Source of the DNA: Hyphomicrobiales bacterium
GTDB lineage: Bacteria; Pseudomonadota; Alphaproteobacteria; Rhizobiales; Beijerinckiaceae
Assembly (NCBI GenBank): GCA_900473415.1
Contig: UCLR01000032.1
Location: 62,001 to 126,000 of the forward strand
DNA length: 64,000 nt
Direction of reading: 5' to 3'
The notes below the pieces were generated by a model. It did not search any database. It had not been told where the DNA came from and saw only the letters and a program-made list of their open reading frames with translations. This document shows positions 16,865 through 23,925 of the stretch, in pieces. How positions within the stretch are numbered: position 1 is the stretch's first letter; every line of letters begins with the position of its first letter. Both the position numbers and the translations under genes were made by a program.

Positions 16865-18733
16865 ATGGTCGATGTCGTCGATACGCTGACGCTGCCCGAG
16901 AACCTCAGCGAGAACGAGGGCGCCCGCCCCGGTTCGCCCATCATGCGCCCAGTCGAGGCCGTTGCCGGCGCGCTGGTCGCCTTCATCATTTGCGTGCTGC
17001 TGCTCGGCGTCGTCTCGCGCTATGTCTTCTCGTTGCCCTTCGTCTGGGTCGACGAGGTCGCCTCGATCTCCTTCATCTGGCTCGCCATGCTGGGCGCCGC
17101 CATCGCCATCGACCGCAACGAGCATCTCAGGCTCACGCTCTTCGTCGGCATGATGCCGGAGCGGCTGCGGCGGCTTGTCGAGACCTTCGCGCTGCTCGCC
17201 GTCGCGGCCTTCCTCGCCGCCATGGTCTGGCCAGCGATCGACTATGCGATAGAGGAGAGCTACGTCACCTCCGCGGCGCTCAACATCCCCAATAGCTGGC
17301 GCGTCTCGGCGCTCGCCACCGGCATCGTGCTGATGCTGCTGCTGGCACTGCGCTATGCGGTGAAGACCGCGCGCCCGCAGGACCTGCTTCTCGCCGCCGC
17401 CGCGGTTGCGGGCTTGGGCCTGATCTTCTGGCTCGGCACGCCGGTCTTCAAGGGGCTCGGCTACTACAACATCCTGATCTTCCTGATCGGCATCGTCGCG
17501 CTCTGCCTCGTCGCCGGCGTGCCGATCGCCTTCTGCTTCGGGCTGGGCACCCTTTGCTTCCTGATGTTCTCGACCAGCGTGCCGACCGTGGTGATGATCG
17601 GGCGCATGGACGAGGGCATGTCGAGCATCATCCTGCTCTCGGTGCCGATCTTCGTGCTGCTCGGCTGCATCCTCGACGCGACCGGCATGGGCAAGGCGAT
17701 CGTCGATTTCCTCGCCTCCATGCTCGGCCATGTCCGCGCCGGCATGTCCTATGTGCTGCTCGGTTCGCTCTTCCTGGTCTCCGGCATCTCGGGCTCCAAG
17801 GTCTCCGACATGGCGACGGTTGCGCCCGCCCTTTTCCCGGAGATGAAGCGGCGCGGCTACAAGCCCAAGGACCTGATCGCGCTGCTCTCCACCGGCGCCG
17901 CCATGGCCGACACCGTGCCGCCTTCGATCGTGCTGATCGTGCTCGGCTCCGTCGCCGGCGTCTCGATCGCGGGGCTGTTCAACGCCGGCTTCGTCATCGC
18001 GGGCGTGCTGCTCGCGGCGCTCGCCGGCCTCGCCCGCTGGAAGGCGATGGCGGAGGACATGAAGGGCGTGCGCCGCGCACCGCTCGCCGCCGTCGGCAAG
18101 GCAGCGCTGATCGCAGGCCCCGCCCTCGTCCTGCCCTTCATCATCCGCGCCGCGGTCGGCGGCGGCGTCGCCACCGCCACCGAGGTTTCGACCATCGCCG
18201 TGCTCTATGCGCTGATCATCGGCATCGTGCTCTATGGCGGGATCAGCCTGCGCAAGTTCTACGCGATGCTGGTCGAGACGGCGGCGCTTTCGGGCGCGAT
18301 CCTGATGATCCTCGGCACGGCGCTGGCCATGGCCTGGGCCCTGACGCAGACCGGCTTCGCCCGCGACCTCGCCAGCTTCATGGCGCATCTGCCCGGCGGC
18401 TGGCTCAGCTTCATGGCGGTGACGATCGTCGTCTTCATGATCCTCGGCTGCGTGCTGGAAGGCCTGCCGGCGATCGTGCTGCTGGCGCCGCTGATGTTCC
18501 CGATCGCCAAGAACCTCGGCATCAACGACGTGCATTATTCGATGGTCGTCGTCACCGCGATGAACATCGGCCTGATGACGCCGCCGATCGGCATCGGCTT
18601 CTACATCGCCTGCAAGATCGGCAATGTCTCGCCCGACGAGGCGATGGGCGCGATCTGGCCCTATCTCGTCGCGCTTTTGGTCGGCCTCGTCGTCATCGCG
18701 CTCGTGCCCGGCCTCTCGACCTGGGTGCTGTAG
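16865..18733 (+). CDS. TRAP transporter, fused DctQ-DctM permease
   Basis: This is the membrane component of a sodium-coupled tripartite carboxylate transporter, with the small and large subunits joined. Residues about 30-175 form the four-helix DctQ part (V-S-R-Y-V-F-S-L-P-F-V-W-V-D-E). From about 200 to the end is the DctM part, with many helices and the hallmarks S-G-I-S-G-S-K-V-S-D-M and T-V-P-P-S-I-V-L-I-V-L-G-S. At 622 residues it has fused-protein length. The DctP binding protein gene follows. The substrate is probably an organic or sugar acid, as for other TRAP systems. Confidence 0.93.
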   Translation: MVDVVDTLTLPENLSENEGARPGSPIMRPVEAVAGALVAFIICVLLLGVVSRYVFSLPFVWVDEVASISFIWLAMLGAAIAIDRNEHLRLTLFVGMMPERLRRLVETFALLAVAAFLAAMVWPAIDYAIEESYVTSAALNIPNSWRVSALATGIVLMLLLALRYAVKTARPQDLLLAAAAVAGLGLIFWLGTPVFKGLGYYNILIFLIGIVALCLVAGVPIAFCFGLGTLCFLMFSTSVPTVVMIGRMDEGMSSIILLSVPIFVLLGCILDATGMGKAIVDFLASMLGHVRAGMSYVLLGSLFLVSGISGSKVSDMATVAPALFPEMKRRGYKPKDLIALLSTGAAMADTVPPSIVLIVLGSVAGVSIAGLFNAGFVIAGVLLAALAGLARWKAMAEDMKGVRRAPLAAVGKAALIAGPALVLPFIIRAAVGGGVATATEVSTIAVLYALIIGIVLYGGISLRKFYAMLVETAALSGAILMILGTALAMAWALTQTGFARDLASFMAHLPGGWLSFMAVTIVVFMILGCVLEGLPAIVLLAPLMFPIAKNLGINDVHYSMVVVTAMNIGLMTPPIGIGFYIACKIGNVSPDEAMGAIWPYLVALLVGLVVIALVPGLSTWVL

Positions 18734-18792
18734 CGCTCGCCATTCCCAAAAGAAACCGGACAATCCGGACGATCATCTCAAGGAGAAACGCC

Positions 18793-19812
18793 ATGACCAT
18801 CTCACGTCGCACCCTGCTCAAGGCGACCGCCGCCGCCTCTGCCGTCGGCACCTTCCATATCGGCGGCGCCCACGCGCAGAGCGCCGAGTTCACCTACAAA
18901 TACGCCAACAACCTGCCGGTCGCGCACCCGATGAACCAGCGCGCGAACGAGGCCATGGCAAAGATCAAGGAAGAGACCAAGGGCCGCGTCGACATCCAGA
19001 TCTTCCCGAACAACCAGCTCGGCTCCGACACCGACATGCTGAGCCAGGTCCGCTCGGGCGGCGTCGAGTTTTTCACGCTCTCGCCGCTGATCCTCTCGAC
19101 GCTGGTCGCCAACGCCTCGCTCTCCGGCATTGGCTTCGCCTTCCCGAACTATGACGCGGTCTGGAAGGCCATGGACGGCGAGCTCGGCGCTTATGTCCGC
19201 GGCCAGATCAACAAGGCCAACCTCGTGGTCATGGACAAGATCTGGGACAACGGCTTCCGCCAGATCACCTCGTCCAAGGGCCCGGTCAATTCGCCGGATG
19301 ACCTCAAGGGCTTCAAGATCCGCGTGCCGGTCTCGCCGCTCTGGACCTCGATGTTCACCGCCTTCCAGTCGGCCCCGGCCTCGATCAACTTCGCCGAGGT
19401 CTACACCGCGCTGCAGACCAAGATCGTCGACGGCCAGGAAAACCCGCTCGCCATCATCTCGACGGCCAAGCTCTACGAGGTGCAGAAGTACCTCTCGCTG
19501 ACGAACCACATGTGGGACGGCTTCTGGTTCCTGGCCAACCGCCGCGCCTGGGAGCGCCTGCCGGAAGACCTGCGCGCCATCGTCGCCAAGCACATCAACG
19601 CTGCAGCGATCCTGGAGCGCGAGGACGTCGCCAAGCTCAATGCCGGCCTGCAGGGCGAGCTCGCCTCCAAGGGCATGGTTATCAACGAGACCAAGGCCGA
19701 CGCCTTCCGCGACGCGCTGCGCAAGGCCGGCTTCTACGCCGAGTGGAAGAAGAAGTACGGCGACGAGGCCTGGGCCATCCTGGAGAAGGCCGTCGGCAGC
19801 TCGCTGAGCTGA
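18793..19812 (+). CDS. TRAP transporter substrate-binding protein DctP
   Basis: This is the periplasmic solute receptor for the fused TRAP permease encoded 59 bp upstream. The N-terminus S-R-R-T-L-L-K-A-T-A followed by a hydrophobic run and A-H-A-Q is a twin-arginine-type signal peptide, so export after folding is likely. The mature part has the DctP pattern, including Q-L-G-S-D-T-D-M, the F-K-I-R-V-P segment with the conserved ligand-binding Arg, and V-D-G-Q-E-N-P. The start at 18793 follows AAGGAGA. At 339 residues the length is typical. Confidence 0.93.
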   Translation: MTISRRTLLKATAAASAVGTFHIGGAHAQSAEFTYKYANNLPVAHPMNQRANEAMAKIKEETKGRVDIQIFPNNQLGSDTDMLSQVRSGGVEFFTLSPLILSTLVANASLSGIGFAFPNYDAVWKAMDGELGAYVRGQINKANLVVMDKIWDNGFRQITSSKGPVNSPDDLKGFKIRVPVSPLWTSMFTAFQSAPASINFAEVYTALQTKIVDGQENPLAIISTAKLYEVQKYLSLTNHMWDGFWFLANRRAWERLPEDLRAIVAKHINAAAILEREDVAKLNAGLQGELASKGMVINETKADAFRDALRKAGFYAEWKKKYGDEAWAILEKAVGSSLS

Positions 19813-19837
19813 TCGCCCGCCCCTCACACCACTGCGC

Positions 19838-19942
19838 GTCATTCCGGACAAGCCGCGCTAGCGGCGCCGATCCGGAATCCATCGTGGAACGGCACGCCCT
19901 ATGATGGATTCCGGGTCTCCGCTTCGCTCCGCCCGGAATGAC
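19838..19942. repeat. composite palindromic intergenic repeat (GTCATTCCGG type)
   Basis: The outer arms GTCATTCCGG (19838-19847) and CCGGAATGAC (19933-19942) are perfect complements. Inner arms CCGGAATCCATC (19872-19883) and GATGGATTCCGG (19903-19914) form a second perfect hairpin. Similar elements occur at 32094, 35497 and 50691. It lies between dctP and the SDR gene. Confidence 0.75.
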
Positions 19943-19972
19943 GCTTTATCGATCGAGGCACGGACAATCACC

Positions 19973-20776
19973 ATGGCCGACCGGCTGAAGGGCAAGATCG
20001 CGATCGTCTTCGGCGCCGGCTCCTCCGGGCCGGGCTGGGGCAACGGCAAGGCCGCCGCCGTCGCCTATGCGCGCGAAGGGGCCGCCGTCGTTTGCGTCGA
20101 TCTCTACCTCGCCGCAGCCGAGGAGACGGCCGGCATCATCACAGGCGAGGGCAACACGGCGCTGGCGCTCGCCGCCGACGTCACGAAGCTCGATTCGACC
20201 GAGGCTTGTGTCGCGGCGGCGGCAAAGCATTTCGGCCGCATCGACGTCCTGCACAACAATGTGGGCGTCACCCATATGGGCGGCCCGGTCGAACTCTCGG
20301 AAACGCAGTTCGAGGCGGCGCTCCAGCTCAATCTCGGCTCGGTCTATCGCTGCGCCAAGGCCGTGATCCCGCGCATGCTCGCGGCCGGCGGCGGCGCGAT
20401 CGTCAACATCTCATCGCTCGCCGCGATCCGCTGGGTCGGCTACCCCTACTTCGCCTATTACGCCACCAAGGCGGCGGTGAACCAGGCGACGGTCGCGCTG
20501 GCGATGCAATATGCGAAGCAGGGTATCCGCGCGAACTGCATCATGCCCGGCCTGATCGACACGCCGCTGATCTACAAGCAGATCTCCTCGCAATACGCGA
20601 CGCCGGAGGAGATGGTCGCCGCCCGCAACGCGCTGGTGCCGATGGGCCAGATGGGCACCGCCTGGGACGTCGCCAACGCCGCCATCTTCCTGGCCTCCGA
20701 CGAGGCGAAGTTCATCACCGGCGTCTGCCTGCCGGTCGATGGTGGCCAGAGCTGCGCCGCAGGCCCGCTGGCCTGA
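19973..20776 (+). CDS. SDR-family oxidoreductase
   Basis: This is a short-chain dehydrogenase/reductase of 267 residues. Its cofactor motif is G-A-G-S-S-G-P-G-W-G-N-G, longer than the classical TGxxxGxG. N-N-V-G-V follows, then the catalytic Ser in N-I-S-S-L and Y-Y-A-T-K (Tyr and Lys). The C-terminus I-T-G-V-C-L-P-V-D-G-G is typical. The ATG at 19973 begins M-A-D-R-L-K-G-K. It follows the TRAP genes across the palindromic repeat, so it may oxidise or reduce the imported substrate (inference). Confidence 0.88.
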   Translation: MADRLKGKIAIVFGAGSSGPGWGNGKAAAVAYAREGAAVVCVDLYLAAAEETAGIITGEGNTALALAADVTKLDSTEACVAAAAKHFGRIDVLHNNVGVTHMGGPVELSETQFEAALQLNLGSVYRCAKAVIPRMLAAGGGAIVNISSLAAIRWVGYPYFAYYATKAAVNQATVALAMQYAKQGIRANCIMPGLIDTPLIYKQISSQYATPEEMVAARNALVPMGQMGTAWDVANAAIFLASDEAKFITGVCLPVDGGQSCAAGPLA

Positions 20777-20895
20777 CATCGACCGTTCGTTCCGCGCTGG
20801 AACGCTTGCTCCATTTCCGCTTCGCTGCCACAAAAGGAATCAGTCATCGACCGATTCCGAACGAAAACGAGAATCCGGAGCAGGAACGGACACGG

Positions 20896-21759
20896 ATGAG
20901 CGAGACTGCGATTGCCGAACTGCCGCGTGATTTCGACGGGCTGCGCACCACCATCCTCGCCCAGCGAGAGCGCCTGCCCAAGCGCATCGCGCAGATCGCG
21001 GCTTACGCGCTCGACAATCCCGACGAGATCGCCTTCGGCACCGCCGCCAGCATCGCGGTCTCGGCCGGCGTCCAGCCTTCGACGCTGATCCGCTTCGCCC
21101 AGCATCTCGGCTTCGACGGCTTCACCAGCCTGCAGGGCGTTTTCCGCGAGCGCCTGCGCGAGCGCAATTCGAGCTATGAGGAGCGGCTCAACACGCTGCG
21201 CGCCGGCGAGGATACCAGCGAGGGCAACCACCGCATCCTCGACGGCTTCCTCACCGCCTCGCGAAAATCGCTCGACGTGATGAGCCGCACGCTCGACCAG
21301 GCCGCGCTCGATCGAGCCATCAGCATGCTTGCCGGCGCTGAAACCATCTACATCCTGGCCCGGCGCCGCTCCTATCCCATCGCAGGTTACCTCGCGTACG
21401 CGCTCGGCAAGCTCGAGGTCCGCAGCCAGCTCGTCGAATCGGCGGCAGGGCTCGACCCTGAGATCATCGCCTTCGCGACGCCCAAGGACGCCGCCATCGT
21501 CGTCAGCTTCTCGCCCTACGCGCCGGCGACGATCGAGGATGCGCGCGGCCTCGCCGAACGCGGCGTGCCCGTCGTCGCCATCACTGACAGCGCCTTCTCG
21601 CCGCTCGCCAGCGTCGCGCAGGCCTGGTTCGAGGTGGCGGAGGCCGATTTCGGCGGTTTCCGCACGCTATCCGCAACCATGGCGCTCGCCATGACGCTTG
21701 CGGTCGGCATCGGCGAAGCGAAGCGGGCCGGGCGGCGACGCCGGCGCGGCCGCGACTAG
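20896..21759 (+). CDS. RpiR-family regulator, probable inositol regulator
   Basis: This is a regulator with an N-terminal RpiR helix-turn-helix (about residues 15-90, including S-A-G-V-Q-P-S-T-L-I-R-F-A-Q) and a C-terminal SIS domain (about 125-260) of the kind that binds sugar phosphates. The SIS part has Y-I-L-A-R-R-R-S-Y and V-V-S-F-S-P-Y. It lies just upstream of iolCDEB in the same direction. In Sinorhizobium and relatives the repressor IolR is an RpiR-type protein in this position, so IolR is the likely identity; I leave the symbol blank because this is by context. An Arg-rich tail (R-R-R-R-R-G-R-D) ends the protein. Confidence 0.85.
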   Translation: MSETAIAELPRDFDGLRTTILAQRERLPKRIAQIAAYALDNPDEIAFGTAASIAVSAGVQPSTLIRFAQHLGFDGFTSLQGVFRERLRERNSSYEERLNTLRAGEDTSEGNHRILDGFLTASRKSLDVMSRTLDQAALDRAISMLAGAETIYILARRRSYPIAGYLAYALGKLEVRSQLVESAAGLDPEIIAFATPKDAAIVVSFSPYAPATIEDARGLAERGVPVVAITDSAFSPLASVAQAWFEVAEADFGGFRTLSATMALAMTLAVGIGEAKRAGRRRRRGRD

Positions 21760-21816
21760 AGCATTCTCAAGCGAAGTGGGCTCCGGTTCGCTTGAAGAAA
21801 ATGCGATAAAACAAGG
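21760..21816. repeat. 57-bp interspersed repeat, copy 1
   Basis: This element begins directly after the rpiR-type gene's stop. Arms CAAGCGAA (21768-21775) and TTCGCTTG (21787-21794) pair perfectly, inside outer GCATTCTC/GAAAATGC. A second copy at 56174-56230 matches at about 48 of 57 positions. It may also serve as a weak terminator for the regulator gene. Confidence 0.8.
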
Positions 21817-21860
21817 ACATCGAGTGCCTCCCCGGTTCTCCCGAACACGGAAGCGCCCCA

Positions 21861-21874
21861 GGAACGAGCATTCC
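21861..21874. promoter_or_regulatory. candidate IolR operator (GGAA-N6-TTCC)
   Basis: The sequence GGAACGAGCATTCC is an exact GGAA-N6-TTCC palindrome, the form described for IolR targets in Sinorhizobium meliloti. It is 92 bp upstream of the iolC start and directly precedes a TTGACG -35-like hexamer at 21878-21883. I did not find the same palindrome upstream of the TRAP genes. Confidence 0.6.
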
Positions 21875-21886
21875 GCGTTGACGATG

Positions 21887-21900
21887 TAATAGAATTATTA
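21887..21900. promoter_or_regulatory. AT-rich palindrome at the iolC promoter
   Basis: TAATA-GAAT-TATTA is a perfect inverted repeat with a 4-nt centre in an otherwise GC-rich genome. It sits just downstream of the TTGACG hexamer and may include or overlap the -10 region. The spacing to the hexamer does not give a clean consensus promoter. Confidence 0.4.
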
Positions 21901-21966
21901 TTTCATGCCGCCGGTTCGCGACCGCCCGGTCGCGGCTCAAGCAATGCGGCAGGCCGGGAGGAACAT

Positions 21967-23901
21967 ATGACGGAACTGCGCGGCGGATCGGCGCAAGCGC
22001 TCGACGTCATCACCATCGGCCGTGCCTCGGTTGATCTCTACGGTCAACAGATCGGCTCGCGGCTGGAGGATGTCACGTCCTTCGCCAAGTCGGTCGGCGG
22101 CTGTCCGGCGAACATCGCCATCGGCACGGCGCGGCTGGGCCTACGCTCGGCTCTGCTCACCCGCGTCGGCAACGAGCAATTCGGCAGGTTCCTGCGCGAG
22201 CAGCTCGCCCGCGAAGGCGTGAACCTCGACGGGCTCAAGACCGACCCCGAGCGGCTGACGGCGCTCGCCATCCTCTCGGTCGAAAGCGACACCTCCTTCC
22301 CGCTGCTGTTCTACCGCGAGAACTGCGCCGACATGGCGCTGGAGGCAGGCGACATCGACCCTGCCTTCATCGCGAGGGCCCGCGCGGTCGTCGTCACCGG
22401 CACGCATTTCGCGCGTCCGAAGCCGGAAGCTGCCCAGCGCAAGGCGATGAAGCTGATGCGCGAGGCCGGCGGCAAGGTCGTGCTCGATATCGACTACCGC
22501 CCCAATCTCTGGGGCCTCGCCGGCCATGATGCCGGCGACAACCGCTACATCGCCTCCCAGGCTGTCTCCGAGCGGATGAGAACGGTCCTGCCCGGTTGCG
22601 ACCTGATCATCGGCACCGAGGAGGAGGTGCTGATCGCCTCCGGCGAGAGCGAATTGCTGCCGGCGCTGAGGACGATCCGCTCGCTGACGCCGGCGACCAT
22701 CGTGCTCAAGCGCGGTCCGATGGGCTGCATCGTCTATGACGGCGCGATCCCCGACGATCTGGAGCAGGGCATCGTCGGCCGCGGCTTCCCGATCGAGGTC
22801 TACAATGTGCTCGGCGCCGGCGACGCCTTCATGTCCGGCTTCCTGCGCGGCTGGCTCGGTGGCGAGAGCCTGAGCACCGCCGCGACCTGGGCCAATGCGT
22901 GCGGCGCCTTCGCCGTCTCGCGCCTGCTCTGCTCGCCCGAGAGCCCGACCTTTGAGGAGTTGCAATACTTCCTCAAGAACGGCAGCCCTCACCGGGCGCT
23001 GCGCAAGGACGAGGACATCAACCACATCCACTGGGCGACGACGCGCCGGTGCGACATTCCCTCGCTGATGGCGCTGGCCTGCGACCACCGCGCCCAGCTC
23101 GAGGAGCTGGCGGAGAGGCTCGGCGCCGATCCCGGTCGCATCCGCGATTTCAAGGTGCTCGCGGTCAAGGCCGCGGCCCGCGTCGCGAACGGCCGTCCGG
23201 GCTATGGCATGCTGCTCGACGAGCGCTATGGTCGCGAAGCGATGTTCGAGTTCGCCCGCCACCCCTTCTCCTGGCTCGGCCGCCCGGTCGAGCTGCCGGG
23301 CTCGCGGCCTTTGCGCTTCGAGGGCAGCCAGGACATCGGCTCCGCCCTGCCGGAATGGCCCGTCGACCACTGCATCAAGTGCCTGTGCTTCTATCATCCA
23401 GACGACCCTACCGAGCTGAAGCAGGCGCAGCAGGAGAAGCTGCGAGGGCTGTTTGAGGCGGCCCGCAAGGTCGGGCGCGAATTGCTGATCGAGATCATCG
23501 CGAGCAAGAACGGCCCGCTCACCGCCGATACGATCGCGCGCGCACTCGGCGAGATCTATGCGCTCGGCATCAAGCCGGACTGGTGGAAGCTCGAGCCACA
23601 GCCCTCCGCCGCCGCCTGGGCCGCGACCGAGGCCACCATCGCCAGGCATGACCCCTGGTGCCGCGGCGTGCTGCTGCTGGGGCTCGACGCTCCGGCAGAC
23701 GAGCTCGAAGCCGGCTTTGCCGCCACGGCAGGCACGCCGATCGTCAAGGGTTTCGCGGTCGGCCGCACCATCTTCATGGCCGCCGCCGAAGGCTGGTTAT
23801 CGGGCAAGTTCGACGACGAGGCAGCCATCGCCGACATGGCAAAGCGCTTCAAGGCGCTGACCGGCCTCTGGCTTGCCACACGCGGCCGCAAGGCGGCATA
23901 G
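21967..23901 (+). CDS. iolC: bifunctional 5-dehydro-2-deoxygluconokinase / DUF2090 aldolase-like protein
   Basis: The N-terminal part (about residues 10-335) is a PfkB-family kinase, with the N-terminal G-R-A-S-V-D-L-Y and the catalytic signature N-V-L-G-A-G-D-A-F-M-S-G at about 278-289. It should phosphorylate 5-dehydro-2-deoxy-D-gluconate. The C-terminal part (about 345-640) is a DUF2090 domain, which resembles class I-type aldolases and is presumed to cleave the phosphorylated product (IolJ role). The 644-residue fusion is common in Hyphomicrobiales. GGGAGG lies 5 nt before the ATG. It opens the iolCDEB operon. Confidence 0.93.
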   Translation: MTELRGGSAQALDVITIGRASVDLYGQQIGSRLEDVTSFAKSVGGCPANIAIGTARLGLRSALLTRVGNEQFGRFLREQLAREGVNLDGLKTDPERLTALAILSVESDTSFPLLFYRENCADMALEAGDIDPAFIARARAVVVTGTHFARPKPEAAQRKAMKLMREAGGKVVLDIDYRPNLWGLAGHDAGDNRYIASQAVSERMRTVLPGCDLIIGTEEEVLIASGESELLPALRTIRSLTPATIVLKRGPMGCIVYDGAIPDDLEQGIVGRGFPIEVYNVLGAGDAFMSGFLRGWLGGESLSTAATWANACGAFAVSRLLCSPESPTFEELQYFLKNGSPHRALRKDEDINHIHWATTRRCDIPSLMALACDHRAQLEELAERLGADPGRIRDFKVLAVKAAARVANGRPGYGMLLDERYGREAMFEFARHPFSWLGRPVELPGSRPLRFEGSQDIGSALPEWPVDHCIKCLCFYHPDDPTELKQAQQEKLRGLFEAARKVGRELLIEIIASKNGPLTADTIARALGEIYALGIKPDWWKLEPQPSAAAWAATEATIARHDPWCRGVLLLGLDAPADELEAGFAATAGTPIVKGFAVGRTIFMAAAEGWLSGKFDDEAAIADMAKRFKALTGLWLATRGRKAA

Positions 23902-23925
23902 AATCCGGCGCCGGGGGAGATTTCC

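Noticed and set aside
16866-18763. Very long open frame on the minus strand running from iclR back through the TRAP permease region
   Set aside because: It is antisense to a well-supported TRAP permease, and its translation is a low-complexity H/D/E/R-rich string. Only the last part, from 16609 or 16630 down to 15752, is a real gene (iclR).
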